A stretch of DNA of 64,000 bases. Source: Nocardia aurantia. GTDB taxonomy: Bacteria; Actinomycetota; Actinomycetes; Mycobacteriales; Mycobacteriaceae. Each line of letters starts with the position of its first letter. Position 1 is the stretch's first letter. The notes below the pieces were generated by a model. It was not told where the DNA came from. It ran no database searches and saw only the letters and a list, made by a program, of their open reading frames with translations. Where the stretch lies: positions 372,001-436,000 of the forward strand of contig NZ_WEGI01000007.1 of assembly GCF_009604425.1 (NCBI RefSeq), written 5' to 3'. Positions 51,308 through 61,900 of this stretch are shown here, piece after piece. The translations under genes were made by a program, and so were the position numbers.

Positions 51308-52207
51308 ATGTCCCCGCAGAACGAACTCGTCCTGGTCACCGGCGCCACCGGCAAACAGGGTGGCGCGACCGCCCGGCACCTACTGGCCGAGGGTGGCCGC
51401 GTGCGGGCCCTGGTCCGCGATCCGGACGCGCCGGCCGCAGTCGAACTGGCCGAACTCGGCGCCGACCTGGCCGTCGGCGATTTCGATCGCCCGGAGACGC
51501 TGACCGCCGCCGTGGCCGGCGTGCGTGGCGTATTCCTGATCCCCCCAGCGGCTTTCGGGCCCGGCGGCTGGGACCCCGATCTGGAGGCGGCGCGCGGGAT
51601 CGCGCTGATCGACGCGGCCCGCGCCGCCGGCGCCGAGCAGATCGTCTTCACCGGCGTGGCCTCGTTCGGGACCGAGATCAGCTGGGGCAACCTCGGCAAG
51701 CACCGGATCGAGGAGGCCGCCGCGGCCAGCGGGTTGCGCTACACCCTGCTACGCCCGGTGCGGTTCATGGAGAACTACCTCGGCCTGTCGATACTGCCGC
51801 TGGACGGCTTCCGCGACGGGTTCCACCGGCACATCTTCCGCGCCGACCGGCCGTTCCAGATGATCGCCGTCGATGACATCGGCGCCATCGCCGCCCTCGT
51901 CCTCGCCGATCCGGACCGCTTCCACGGGCAGACCCTCGAGCTGGCCGGCGACGCGCACACCCCACCCGAGGCGGCGGAGATCATCGGCCGCGCCGTCGGC
52001 CGCCCCCTCGGCTATCGGCGCCTCACCGAGGCCGAGGCCGACGCCCTCACCGCCTCGGTCGGCGACACCTGGCGCCTCGCCGAGGCCGGACAGGGCTGGA
52101 ACGCCGACATCGAAGCGGTCCGCGCGATATACCCCGGCCTGCAGAACCTCGAAACCTGGCTCGCCACAACGGGTGCGGCCCAGCTGAAGGCCATCCTGGC
52201 CGACTGA
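51308..52207 (+). CDS. NmrA-like NAD(P)-binding oxidoreductase
   Basis: A 299-residue atypical short-chain dehydrogenase of the NmrA/quinone-oxidoreductase type. The dinucleotide motif is LVTGATGKQGGATARHLL at residues 10-28; a strand-6 region LLRPVRFMENYLG and C-terminal EAAEIIGRAVGRPLGYRRLT are also family features. No catalytic YxxxK is evident, so it could be a redox sensor or a true reductase. ATG 51308 has AAGGTGAG just upstream (GTG 51302 is possible). Divergent from a TetR gene, so probably induced by an electrophile or ligand of that repressor. Confidence 0.86.
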   Translation: MSPQNELVLVTGATGKQGGATARHLLAEGGRVRALVRDPDAPAAVELAELGADLAVGDFDRPETLTAAVAGVRGVFLIPPAAFGPGGWDPDLEAARGIALIDAARAAGAEQIVFTGVASFGTEISWGNLGKHRIEEAAAASGLRYTLLRPVRFMENYLGLSILPLDGFRDGFHRHIFRADRPFQMIAVDDIGAIAALVLADPDRFHGQTLELAGDAHTPPEAAEIIGRAVGRPLGYRRLTEAEADALTASVGDTWRLAEAGQGWNADIEAVRAIYPGLQNLETWLATTGAAQLKAILAD

Positions 52208-52440
52208 ATCACCTCATCCGGGGCCCGGTTCGCCATCGGCGACCGGGCACCGGGGCACGAAGCGGCCGGTTTCGTCGCGAACCGGTCGGCACGGCGAAAG
52301 ACGCTCGGGCAGAAGCAGTACCGGGAACGAGCGCGCCGGGTGATACCGCCGAATCCACAAGGCCTCGCCACAAGCGTTGTGCGAGAACCTCGCTCGGCCC
52401 CACGGGGATCCGGCGAGCGCGCCGCGTCCGGACCGCCGGC

Positions 52441-52998
52441 TCAGGCGCCGCGCGGCGTGAGCGCGTCCATCAGCAGGCTCATCATCCGGTCGGCCTGTTC
52501 GCGCTGGTCGGGGCCGCAGACGAGGAAGATGCCGAGCAGGCCGACGACCACGTCCTCGGCGGGTACATCGGCGCGGAGGGTGCCGTCGGCGGCGCCCGCG
52601 TCGAGCAGGATCCGCACCGCCTCCGAGATCCGTTGCCGCGTCTGCGAACTGGTGATCGCGCCGGAATCGACCAGGGCGCGCAGGGCACCGGCCATCTCCC
52701 GTTTCGCGGCCATGTAGTCGCCGAATCGGTTCATCCAGGCCCGCAGTGTCACATCGCCGCGCCCGGTGCCCGCGAGTTCGGCGGCGCCGGCGCAGAGGCG
52801 GTCCACCTCGGCGCGGTAGACCGCCTCCACCAGCGCCTCCCGGGTCGGGAAGTGGCGGTACAGGGTGCCGATGCCGACGCCCGCGGCGCGGGCGATCGTC
52901 TCCAGCGGCACCTTGCCGGTCTCGGTGGTCAGCAGGGCGCGCGCCGTCTCGACCAGATGTTCCCGATTCCGGCGCGCGTCGGCGCGGCCGGCGGTCAC
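52441..52998 (-). CDS. TetR family transcriptional regulator
   Basis: A 185-residue repressor. The DNA-binding domain covers about residues 8-55 (VPLETIARAAGVGIGTLYRHFPTREALVEAVY), and the helical effector domain fills the rest. The frame is open far upstream, but I chose GTG 52998 (MTAGRADARRNREHL) because a GGGAG ribosome site lies before it and because two palindromic operators occupy 53020-53070. It is divergent from an aldo/keto reductase gene, which it very likely represses along with itself. Confidence 0.82.
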   Translation of the reverse strand: MTAGRADARRNREHLVETARALLTTETGKVPLETIARAAGVGIGTLYRHFPTREALVEAVYRAEVDRLCAGAAELAGTGRGDVTLRAWMNRFGDYMAAKREMAGALRALVDSGAITSSQTRQRISEAVRILLDAGAADGTLRADVPAEDVVVGLLGIFLVCGPDQREQADRMMSLLMDALTPRGA

Positions 52999-53019
52999 GG
53001 GCTGCTCCCGGACAACAAG

Positions 53020-53070
53020 CGGAGGTCCCTCCGTTTCTGCTACGGTGGCGATATCCGGAGGTTCCTCCGG
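53020..53070. promoter_or_regulatory. Two candidate TetR operators between tetR and the aldo/keto reductase
   Basis: CGGAGGTCCCTCCG at 53020-53033 and CCGGAGGTTCCTCCGG at 53055-53070 share the form CGGAGG-nn-CCTCCG, with centres 36 bp apart, in the divergent promoter region. Confidence 0.7.
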
Positions 53071-53107
53071 TTCATTGCGTTCCACTATGCCATTCGGGAG
53101 CCCGCAC

Positions 53108-54076
53108 ATGACATCCGACGCCCACGTAGTACCGAGCAGCACCGGCCCCGCGGGACCGGCGCGAGAATCCGGCCGGGCAGATCGCCCCGGCGCCACCGCA
53201 CTCCTCGGCGACCGGCCGGTCGCGCGGATCGGATTCGGGGCCATGCAACTGGTCCATCGGCGGGTACCGCCGGTCGATCCGGATACCGCGATCGCGGTGC
53301 TGCGCCGCGCGGTCGAGGGCGGTGTCGACCACATCGACACCGCGCAGTTCTACGGCGCGGGGGCCTGCAACCGGCTGATCCACACCGCGCTGGCGCCCTA
53401 CGACGACCGGCTCACGATCGTCACCAAGATCGGCGCGGACAACGACGCGTCGGGCGGGATCGTACCCGCGCAGCGACCCGAGCAGTTGCGGGCCCAGATC
53501 CACGCGAATCTCGCCGAGCTGCGGGTCGACCGGCTGCCGGTGGTCAATCTGCGGCGGGCGGACATCCCGCCCGGGATCATCGCGACCGGCGATCAGGCGG
53601 TCGGCATCGACGATCAGCTGGCCGAGCTGATCTCGTTGCGGGAGGAGGGTCTCATCGGCGGGATCGGGCTGAGCAACGTCGCCGCCGAGACGCTGCGCGC
53701 GGCGCTGCCCGCGGGCATCGCCGGAGTGCAGAACGTGTACAACCTGCTGAACCGCGACACCGCGCCGGTGCTCGAGGTGTGCCGGGAGCACGACATCGCC
53801 TGGGTGCCGTACTTCCCGCTCGGCTCCGCGGGATTCGCCGGCTGGTCCTCGGTCACCGACGATCCCGTTGTGCGGGCGGCCGCCGACCGGCTGCGCACCA
53901 CACCCGCCGGGATCGCCCTGGCCTGGCTGCTGGCCGACTACGACCACACGCTGCTCATCCCGGGCACCGCCGACCTCGCCCATCTCGCGGGCAATCTCGC
54001 CGCCGGCGACATCGTGCTCGACCGGAACACGCGCGCGGAACTCGACGCGCTGGGCGAGCCGGCCCCGGCCGGATAG
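53108..54076 (+). CDS. Aldo/keto reductase
   Basis: A 322-residue NADPH-dependent oxidoreductase with the TIM-barrel fold. The barrel shows RIGFGAMQL, DHIDTAQFYGAG with catalytic Asp and Tyr, and the Lys in TIVTKIG. The usual His of the tetrad lies in a strand that here reads VVNLRRADI, so Arg stands where His is normal; this is seen in a group of actinobacterial members. LIPGTADLAHLAGN gives the cofactor-phosphate region. ATG 53108. Divergent from the TetR gene with paired operators; role probably in detoxifying a carbonyl compound. Confidence 0.88.
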   Translation: MTSDAHVVPSSTGPAGPARESGRADRPGATALLGDRPVARIGFGAMQLVHRRVPPVDPDTAIAVLRRAVEGGVDHIDTAQFYGAGACNRLIHTALAPYDDRLTIVTKIGADNDASGGIVPAQRPEQLRAQIHANLAELRVDRLPVVNLRRADIPPGIIATGDQAVGIDDQLAELISLREEGLIGGIGLSNVAAETLRAALPAGIAGVQNVYNLLNRDTAPVLEVCREHDIAWVPYFPLGSAGFAGWSSVTDDPVVRAAADRLRTTPAGIALAWLLADYDHTLLIPGTADLAHLAGNLAAGDIVLDRNTRAELDALGEPAPAG

Positions 54077-54085
54077 TCCGGCCGG
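54065..54085. terminator. Hairpin formed around the aldo/keto reductase stop codon
   Basis: Arms CCGGCCGGA and TCCGGCCGG with TAG, the stop codon itself, as the loop. It lies between the convergent reductase and TM2 genes and could end transcripts from both sides. Confidence 0.5.
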
Positions 54086-54098
54086 AGTCCGGCGCGCG

Positions 54099-54479
54099 TC
54101 AGTTCTCCTGCAACGGCAGACCCTGCGGGTCGCGTACCTTCCCGACCAGGATCATGATGCCGTCGATCAGCGGCCACAGACCGCCGATACCGCAGGTCAG
54201 CCAGGTGACCGCGATCTGGGCGATGCCGAGGCCGGTGTAACCGAGGTAGAACCGGCCCACGCCGAAACCGCCGAGGAAGATCTGCAGCAGGCCCGCGACC
54301 AGCTTCGACTTGTCCGAGTAGGGCTCGCCCTGCGCGTTGCGGCCGTACGGCGCCTGCGGATCCGTCCCCGGGGGCGGGCCGTAGCCGGGCGGGACAGGCT
54401 GGTTCGGACCGGCGCCGGGCACGGCGTGGTACCCGGGTTGTGCCTGGTACCCGGGCTCCTGCTGATAGGGGTCGGTCAC
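54099..54479 (-). CDS. TM2 domain-containing membrane protein
   Basis: A 126-residue protein. The first 55 residues are Pro/Gly/Tyr/Gln-rich and cytoplasmic or disordered. A TM2 domain follows, with two helices: KLVAGLLQIFLGGFGVGRFYLG, then IAQIAVTWLTCGIGGLWPLIDGIMIL. Function unknown; TM2 proteins are common near envelope or stress genes. It lies 110 bp downstream of smc on the same strand. Confidence 0.88.
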   Translation of the reverse strand: MTDPYQQEPGYQAQPGYHAVPGAGPNQPVPPGYGPPPGTDPQAPYGRNAQGEPYSDKSKLVAGLLQIFLGGFGVGRFYLGYTGLGIAQIAVTWLTCGIGGLWPLIDGIMILVGKVRDPQGLPLQEN

Positions 54480-54589
54480 GCGCTCTCTCTCCTGTTTCGT
54501 CGAGGTCCTCCGACCTCGAGGCCGCGATCGGCATCCGCAGAATAGGAAGAGGCGATTGCGATTCGATTGGAAGCGCTTTGGAGCGCCGA

Positions 54590-57500
54590 TCAGGCGGGTG
54601 CGGTCGCCAGCGGTTCTCCGCGCAGACGCTGCGAGATCACCTGCGTGATGCCGTCACCGCGCATGCTGACGCCGTACAGCGCATCGGCGACCTCCATGGT
54701 CGGCTTCTGGTGGGTGATCACGATCAGCTGCGACTTCTCCCGCAGCTGCTCGAACAACCCGATCAGCCGGCGCAGGTTGGTGTCGTCGAGCGCCGCCTCG
54801 ACCTCGTCCATCACGTAGAACGGGGAGGGGCGGGCCCGGAAGATCGCCACCAGCAGCGCCACGGCGGTCAGCGACTTCTCGCCGCCGGACAGCAGCGACA
54901 GCCGCTTGACCTTCTTACCCGGCGGGCGGGCCTCCACCTCGACCCCGGTGGTGAGCATGTCGGACGGATCGGTGAGCAGCAGCCGGCCCTCGCCGCCGGG
55001 GAACAGTTTGCCGAACACGCCGACGAATTCGCGCGACACGTCCTCGTACGCCTCGGCGAAGACCTGCAGGATGCGGGTGTCCACCTCGGCGACCACGTCC
55101 AGCAGGTCCTGGCGGGCCTTCTTCACGTCCTCGAGCTGGGTGGAGAGGAAGGTGTAGCGCTCCTCCAGGGCCGCGAACTCCTCCAGCGCGAGGGGATTCA
55201 CCTTGCCGAGGGTCGCGAGATCCTTCTCGGCGCGCTTGAGCCGGCGCTCCTCGGTGGCGCGGTCGTACGGCATGGGCTGCGGCGGGCTGACGTCCTCGCC
55301 GCGTTCCTTGGCCTGCTCGTACTCCTGCACCTCCAGCGCCGACGGCGGCATCGGCACGTCGGGGCCGTACTCGGCGACCAGATCGTCGAGCGCGATGCCG
55401 AACTGCTCGGCGATGTTCTGTTCCAGCTGTTCGATGCGCAGCGCGGCCTGGGCGCGGGCCACCTCGTCGCGGTGCACCGCGTCGGTGAGCTGACCGAGCT
55501 GGGTGGTGAGCGCGCGGGACCGTTCCTTGGTGCGATCCACGGTGGCGGCGCATTCGGTGCGGCGGCGCACCAGTTCGTCGCGGCGGGCGGCGGCCTCGCC
55601 GACCACCGTCTCCAGTTCCGCCGCAACGCGTTCGGCGCTGTCGGCGACGGCCTCGGCGACCTCGGCGGCGCGGCGGCGGGCGGCCTGCGCGCGTTCGGTG
55701 CGGGCCCGGGTCTCCCGTTCGGCGCGGGCCGCGCGGCGCAGCGAATCCGCTTTGCCGCGAACGGATTCCGCGCGTTCCTCGGAGGTGCGGACGGTGAGCC
55801 GCGCCTCCACCTCCATCGATCGGGCCTCGGCCAGTGCGGCGGCGGCCTGTTCGCGCTGCTGGCCGGCGGTCTCGGTGCCGGCGTCGGCGGTCGAATCCAG
55901 TTCGGACTGTTCGGATTCCGAGTGCCGCAGCCGGTCCTCCAGTTCGGCCAGCCGGGTCAGGTTCTCGTCGCGGGCGGCCTCGGCGTCGTCACGCTGCACC
56001 ACCAGCCGTTCACTGTCGGACTTGGCGGCCCGCGCGGCCTCGCCGAGCCGCCCCAGCCGATCGTAGGTCGCGACCATCGACTGATCGGATTCGTGCAGTG
56101 CCAGCAGCGCCTGATCGGCGGCGTCCCTCCGGTCGGACTGCTCGTCCAGCGCACCGGACAGCGCCGCCTCGAGCTCCTCGGCCTGTCGCTGCCAAGACTC
56201 CAGTTCGGTTCGCGCCGAGTCGATCTCGGCCTGCACCTCGAGCTGACTCGGCGCCCGATCGGAGCCACCCAGCAACCAGCCGGACCCGGCCAGATCACCG
56301 TCACGGGTCACCACCCGCAGCCCGGGATCCGCGGCCAGCACCGCGGCCACCGCGCCGAGATCGTCGGCCACCACGGTATCGGCCGCGAGCGTCGCGACCG
56401 CACCGGAAAGCTCAGCGGGACAATCGATCACGTCCACCAGCCAGCGCGTCCCCGCCGGCGCCGCACCGCTGGCAGCCACCGCACCGCGTCCGGCGGCGCC
56501 CGCGTAGACCACCGCGGCCCGGCCTCCGTCCGAGGTCTTCAACGCCTGTACCGCGGCATGCGCGGAGGGTTGCCCGTCCGCCGCGACGGCGTCGGCGAGC
56601 GGCCCGAGCGCGGCGGCGACCGCGGCCTCGTAACCCGTTCGCGCGCGCAGCACCTCCGACACCCGGCCGCGCAACCCCTCGCTGTGCTGCTCCAGCAGCC
56701 ACGCGCCGCCGTCCTTGCGGGCCAGCCCCATGGTCAGCGCCTCGATGCGCGCCGACAGCGAGGCGACCTTCTTGCCTGCCTCGCGGTCGCGCTCGCGTAG
56801 TTCAGTGACCCGCTCCTCGGCGGCGGCCAGCGCTGCGGCGGCGTGCTCGTAGGCGGAGTCGAGGCTCTCCTCCCCCGCCTCCAGCTCGCCGAGTTCGGTT
56901 TGGGCGGACTCGAATTCGGCCTCGGCGGCTTCACCGCGCCGCCGGGCCTCGGCCAATGTGGCGGAGAGCCGGGCGATCTCGGTGTCGGCGGACTGGGTAC
57001 GGCTGCGCAGCGTGTCCACCTGACCGGCCAGCCGGGCCAGGCCCTCGCGGCGATCGGCGATGGCGCGCACGGCGGCCAGATGGGCCTGTTCGGCGGCCTT
57101 CGCGGCCTGCTCGCGCTCGTACAGCTGATCCCGCGCGGACTCCAGCGTCGCCGTCGCGAACTCGACGGCGGCCAGCAGTTCCGCCTCCTCCGCCTCCACC
57201 CGATCGGCCTCGGCCTCCAGTTGCTCGGGATCGCGGCCGCCGCCGGTGGGCTGGGTGATGGCGAGGTTGCGGGCGCGGTCGCGGGCGATGCGGATGGTGG
57301 CGTTGACCCGCTCCACCAGCGCCGAGAGCTGGAACCAGGTCTGCGCGGCGGCGTCGGCGGCCGGATTCAGCCGGGAGAGTTCGAATTCCTGTTGCGCGAG
57401 AGCGGCATTCGCGGCGTCGAGCTCGGCCTGCACGTTGATGTGCTGCTCGCGGGCGAACGCCTCCTTGCTCTGCTGACTCTCCAGATCGCGCCGGCGCGAG

Positions 57501-58204
57501 ACGAGATCGTCGGCGGCCAGACGCAATCGGGCATCGCGCAGTTCGGACTGCACCGTGGCGGCGCGTCGGGCCACCTCGGCCTGCCGGCTCAGCGGCTTGA
57601 GCTGGCGGCGCAATTCGGTGGTGAGGTCGGTGAGCCGGGCCAGATTGGACTGCATGGCCTCGAGCTTGCGGACGGCCTTCTCCTTGCGCCGCCGGTGTTT
57701 CAGCACACCCGCGGCCTCCTCGATGAAGGCGCGCCGGTCCTCGGGGCGGGACTCCAAAATCGCCGACAGCTGCCCCTGGCCGACGATGACGTGCATCTCC
57801 CGGCCGATCCCGGAGTCGGACAACAACTCCTGCACATCCATGAGCCGGCAGGTGTTGCCGTTGATCTCGTATTCGCCGGCGCCGTCGCGGAACATCCGCC
57901 GGGTGATCGACACCTCGGAGTATTCGATCGGCAACGCGCCGTCCGAATTGTCGATGGTGAGGGTCACCTCCGCGCGGCCCAGCGGCGCCCGGCCCGCGGT
58001 ACCCGCGAAGATGACGTCCTGCATCTTTCCGCCGCGCAGCGCCTTGGCGCCCTGTTCACCCATCACCCAGGTGAGCGCGTCGACGACATTCGACTTGCCG
58101 GAGCCGTTGGGCCCCACCACGCAGGTGATGCCGGGCTCGAAGCGGAGCGTCGTCGCGGACGCGAAGGATTTGAATCCCTTCAGCGTCAGACTCTTCAGGT
58201 GCAC
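54590..58204 (-). CDS. smc: Chromosome segregation protein SMC
   Basis: A 1204-residue condensin ATPase. The N-terminal head has FVVGPNGSGKSNVVDALTW-type Walker A (seen as GPNGSGKSNVVDAL near residue 32). Two long coiled coils (about 165-500 and 670-1000) flank a hinge (about 510-660, with GYEAAVAAALGPLADAV). The C-terminal head has signature LLSGGEKSLTAVALLVA and Walker B FYVMDEVEAALDD. ATG start at 58204. ftsY is usually close by in relatives. Confidence 0.97.
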   Translation of the reverse strand: MHLKSLTLKGFKSFASATTLRFEPGITCVVGPNGSGKSNVVDALTWVMGEQGAKALRGGKMQDVIFAGTAGRAPLGRAEVTLTIDNSDGALPIEYSEVSITRRMFRDGAGEYEINGNTCRLMDVQELLSDSGIGREMHVIVGQGQLSAILESRPEDRRAFIEEAAGVLKHRRRKEKAVRKLEAMQSNLARLTDLTTELRRQLKPLSRQAEVARRAATVQSELRDARLRLAADDLVSRRRDLESQQSKEAFAREQHINVQAELDAANAALAQQEFELSRLNPAADAAAQTWFQLSALVERVNATIRIARDRARNLAITQPTGGGRDPEQLEAEADRVEAEEAELLAAVEFATATLESARDQLYEREQAAKAAEQAHLAAVRAIADRREGLARLAGQVDTLRSRTQSADTEIARLSATLAEARRRGEAAEAEFESAQTELGELEAGEESLDSAYEHAAAALAAAEERVTELRERDREAGKKVASLSARIEALTMGLARKDGGAWLLEQHSEGLRGRVSEVLRARTGYEAAVAAALGPLADAVAADGQPSAHAAVQALKTSDGGRAAVVYAGAAGRGAVAASGAAPAGTRWLVDVIDCPAELSGAVATLAADTVVADDLGAVAAVLAADPGLRVVTRDGDLAGSGWLLGGSDRAPSQLEVQAEIDSARTELESWQRQAEELEAALSGALDEQSDRRDAADQALLALHESDQSMVATYDRLGRLGEAARAAKSDSERLVVQRDDAEAARDENLTRLAELEDRLRHSESEQSELDSTADAGTETAGQQREQAAAALAEARSMEVEARLTVRTSEERAESVRGKADSLRRAARAERETRARTERAQAARRRAAEVAEAVADSAERVAAELETVVGEAAARRDELVRRRTECAATVDRTKERSRALTTQLGQLTDAVHRDEVARAQAALRIEQLEQNIAEQFGIALDDLVAEYGPDVPMPPSALEVQEYEQAKERGEDVSPPQPMPYDRATEERRLKRAEKDLATLGKVNPLALEEFAALEERYTFLSTQLEDVKKARQDLLDVVAEVDTRILQVFAEAYEDVSREFVGVFGKLFPGGEGRLLLTDPSDMLTTGVEVEARPPGKKVKRLSLLSGGEKSLTAVALLVAIFRARPSPFYVMDEVEAALDDTNLRRLIGLFEQLREKSQLIVITHQKPTMEVADALYGVSMRGDGITQVISQRLRGEPLATAPA

Positions 58205-58283
58205 AGTCGGCCAATCTACCGCGTACCCGGGCGATTGCCGCGAGGCTGCCGGGAGAATCGCGTTCCCCCGGCAGTTCGGCCGG

Positions 58284-58730
58284 TCAGTACGCGGTAACGG
58301 TCAGGGTGTAGTCCGAGGCGCCGTCGGGCGTGGACACCGCGATCTGGTAGTCGTGGCCGTCGGCCACGACATCGGCGTGCGGGACCTCCTGCGCGACCAT
58401 CGGGCCGACCAGCGGGGCCACCGTGAGCACGGCGCCACCGTTGGACGACACGACGTCGAAGGCCAGGCTCTGGCCCGGCGCGGTGGAGATGGAGTAGGCG
58501 TCGTTCTTGCCCGGGATCACGCTGCCACTGGCGCCGGTGCTGTTCTGCCCCGGCAGGATCTGCAGGTGGTGCGCCGGGCCGGGGATACCGAGCGCGGGCG
58601 GCAGGCCGCCCAGGGGAGCCTGCGCGGTCGCCACACCTCCGACAGCGGTGAAGGTCGCGGCGGCGACCACGGCGAACAGCACCGCCGGGGCGGCACGCAA
58701 CAGGGATCGAGTCACTCGAGATGCGGTCAT
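58284..58730 (-). CDS. Secreted protein of unknown function
   Basis: A 148-residue exported protein. It has a signal peptide (SLLRAAPAVLFAVVAAATFTAV with cleavage near ATAQA) and a beta-rich mature part (SVIPGKNDAYSISTAPGQSLAFDVV, then ASDYTLTVTAY), in the style of bacterial pre-peptidase C-terminal or carbohydrate-binding-like sandwiches. No catalytic residues are evident. I chose ATG 58730 with GGGGAAAG upstream; ATGs a few codons earlier are possible. It lies just upstream of smc on the same strand. Confidence 0.68.
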   Translation of the reverse strand: MTASRVTRSLLRAAPAVLFAVVAAATFTAVGGVATAQAPLGGLPPALGIPGPAHHLQILPGQNSTGASGSVIPGKNDAYSISTAPGQSLAFDVVSSNGGAVLTVAPLVGPMVAQEVPHADVVADGHDYQIAVSTPDGASDYTLTVTAY

Positions 58731-58976
58731 GGCCATCATCTTTCCCCACAACCAGGACAAGATCGCAACTCCCTGACCGAATCAGGTAACCCGAGCCCCC
58801 GGAACTGGGGGCATACCGGGATATTCGCCGACCGCCATCCGCCCGAACGGTCCGAATCCCTCAGGCGGCGCTGGGAAAGTTCACAGAATGCCTGGGTAGC
58901 GGTCTAGAATCCCAGTGTTGGCGGAGGTCGCAGCGGTATTCGGGGATCGCGGCGCCGGAGGGATCGGCACGAGGTT

Positions 58977-61900
58977 TTGGAATACTTTCTGTTCGGTCCG
59001 ATGAGGGTGCGGGCCGATAGCGGAGACCTGCCGCTGGGCGGCCCGAAACAGCGGGCCGTACTGGCGATCCTGGTTCTCGCGGGCGGTTCGGTCGTGCGAT
59101 TCGAACGTCTCGTGGACGGGCTGTGGGGTCAGCAGCCACCGGAGAAGGCGCTGGCCTCGCTCCGGTCGTACGTGGCGAATCTCCGCCGGGCGTTGCAGGA
59201 CGGCGCGTCCGCACCTCGGCGCCTGACCACCCGGTCCATCGGGTACCACCTCGCCCTCGACGGCGATCCGGTCGACATCCGCCGGTTCGAGGAGCTGGTC
59301 GGCGCGGGCCGGCGCGCGCTGACCCGCGGCGACGCCGCCGCCGCGCACGACCTGCTCACCGACGCCGGACAGCTGTGGTGCGGTGATCCGCTGGCCGAAT
59401 TCAGCGGCTGGGACTTCGCCGACCCGGAGATCGAACGGCTGACCGGCCTGCGCCGCAGCGCGATCGAAGCCCGCTTCGACGCCGCGCTGCTGCTCGGCCG
59501 GCACGCCGATCTGGTGCCGGAGATCGAGGCGGCGATCGCGGCGGTGCCGGTGCACGAACGACTGTGGGCCCAGCTGATGCTGGCGCTGGCCCGCTCCGGG
59601 CGGCGCGCCGAGGCGCTCCAGGCCTACGACCGGGTGCGCGGCGTACTCGATCGGGAATTGGGGGTCGCCCCCGGCGACGATCTGCGCCGGCTGTTCCACG
59701 GCCTGTGCCACGACGACACCGACCCGCCCGCCGGCGTCGCCACCCTGACCCTGACCGTGCCGGTCGCCGACGACCCGGCGCCCGCCGCCCCGGCCCCGGC
59801 CGGGCCCGCCCTCGTCGGCAGATCCGCCGAACTCGCCTGGCTGGCGAAGATGGCCGACGCGGCCGGCCGGGGACACGGCGGCTTCGCCGTGTTCACCGGC
59901 GAGAGCGGCATCGGCAAGACCGCGCTCGCGGCGGCCCTCGCCGAATACGGGCGCGGCGCGGGGATGACCGTGGCCCGCGCCGGTCACCCCGACGGTCTGC
60001 GAAAACCGTTGCTGTGGGGCTGGATTCAACTGCTGCGGGAACTGGGACATCAACTCGGCGCCGACACCCGCGCACAGGTGCGCGCCGCGGCACCCGAGGT
60101 GGCCGCGCTGGTCCCGGAGTGGCCGGAATGGGAATCGCGACCGATCGCGCGGGAGACGGCCGACCCCGCCTTCGAGGCCATCGACGGAATCGTCCGGGCG
60201 GTAAGGGAATTCGCCGCCGCGAGTCCACTGCTGCTGATCCTCGACGATGTGCACCGCGCGGATCGGCCCACCCGCGACGCCCTCGCCCTGCTCGCCGACC
60301 GGCTGCATCACCTGCCGGCGCTGATCGTCGTGACCTGGTCCGCGATCGTCTCGGCCGACGATCGGGCCGAATACGATCGCCTCGTCGGCCGCACCGACGT
60401 GTCGGTGCTCGAACTGGCCGGACTCGCCGACGACGACATCGGCGCGCTCGTCGAACAGCTGTCCGGCGTCCCGCCGAGTCCCGGTTTCGTCGCCGTGCTG
60501 CGGCAACACTCGGGCGGCAACCCGTTCTTCGTGCGCGAGATCGTCCGATTCCTGTCCACGCGCAAGCATTTCGACGGCCGCACGCTCGCGCCGGACGGCG
60601 ATCCGGTGCCCGACGCGGTCACCGGGGTGGTGCGCCGGCGGATGTCGGACCTGGACGCGGCCACCCGGGCGATCCTGGGCGCGGCGGCGGTGATCGGCGC
60701 GGAATTCGAACCGGTCACGGTGGCCGAGGTACTCGGCCTGCCCGCCGCCACGGTGCGGGCACGGCTGGGTGACGCGCGGCGCGCGGCGATGATCGACGAA
60801 ACGGCCGAGCGCCCCGGCTGGTTCACCTTCAGCCACGGCGTGACCCGCAAGGCCGTTGTCGCCCAACTCGATTCGGGCGAACGCGGCGAACTGCACGCGC
60901 TCGTCGCGCGGGCGCGGATGCGGGACGCCGCGGGGCGGTCCTACGAATGGCTGCTCGCCACCGCGGATCACGCCTGGCAGGCGGGCGCCGCGCTGGACGC
61001 GCCGGCGGCCCTGACGATCACGGATCTCGCGCTGGCCGCGGCCGCGACGCGGTCGGCCTACGCGGATATCGCCGCGCTGGCGGAACATTCGCTACAGATC
61101 TGCGCCCGGCTGCCCCGGGCGCCGGAGCGGTTCGAGCGGGAATCGGCGCTGTGGTTGCGACTGGCGCTGGCGTGGTCGGCGCTCGCGGGACAGAACCACG
61201 AGGACGTCGGCCGGGCGTTCCGGCACGTGTTCGAACTCGGCGACCGGCACGGCACCGCCCGGACCGCCGCGATCGCGCTGCACTGCCTCGTGCGCTGCGC
61301 CCAGGGCCGGTACCGGGAGGCCGCCGCCGTCGCCGGCGAACTGATCGAACGGCACCGGGAAACCGGTGATCCGCCGGCCGCCGCCGGTTACTACCTGCGC
61401 GCGCTGATCGATTGTCTCCGAGGCGATCCGGCGGCGGGGACGGCGAGCCTGGACGCGGCGTTCGCGAACCTCGCGGCCCTCGCCGAGGCGAGCCCCCTCG
61501 CCCGCTGGGACGTCCGCCTGCACGCGGTCGCGGCCGTCGCCCTCGGCCTGTGCGGCGAACAGGAACGGGCCTGGCAGACGGCCCGGACAGGCATCGACCT
61601 CGGCACGGCCGCCGGCGACGCCTACAGCACGGCGATGGTCCGGCTGGCCGCGTTGCAGGCGAACGCGATCCAGGGAATCGTGCCGGGTACGGCCCGCTCG
61701 GCCGACACCGTGGCCCGCGAACTGGCCGAGACCGGCCTGGCGCAGTTGGCGGCGGGCGCCCGGATCGTGCGGGACTGGGCTCGCGCCCTCGGCCCGGACC
61801 GGGAGGACACCGCGGCCGCCGCGCACGAGGCGTACGACATCGTCACCGACGGTGGCGCGACCGTCATGCTGGCCCCGCTGTACCTGGCGCTGCTCGCTGA

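Noticed and set aside
54440..56800. A 786-residue plus-strand open frame
   Set aside because: Antisense shadow of the smc coiled-coil region.
58881..61088. A 735-residue minus-strand open frame
   Set aside because: Antisense to the BTAD/ATPase regulator; composition has no protein-like pattern.
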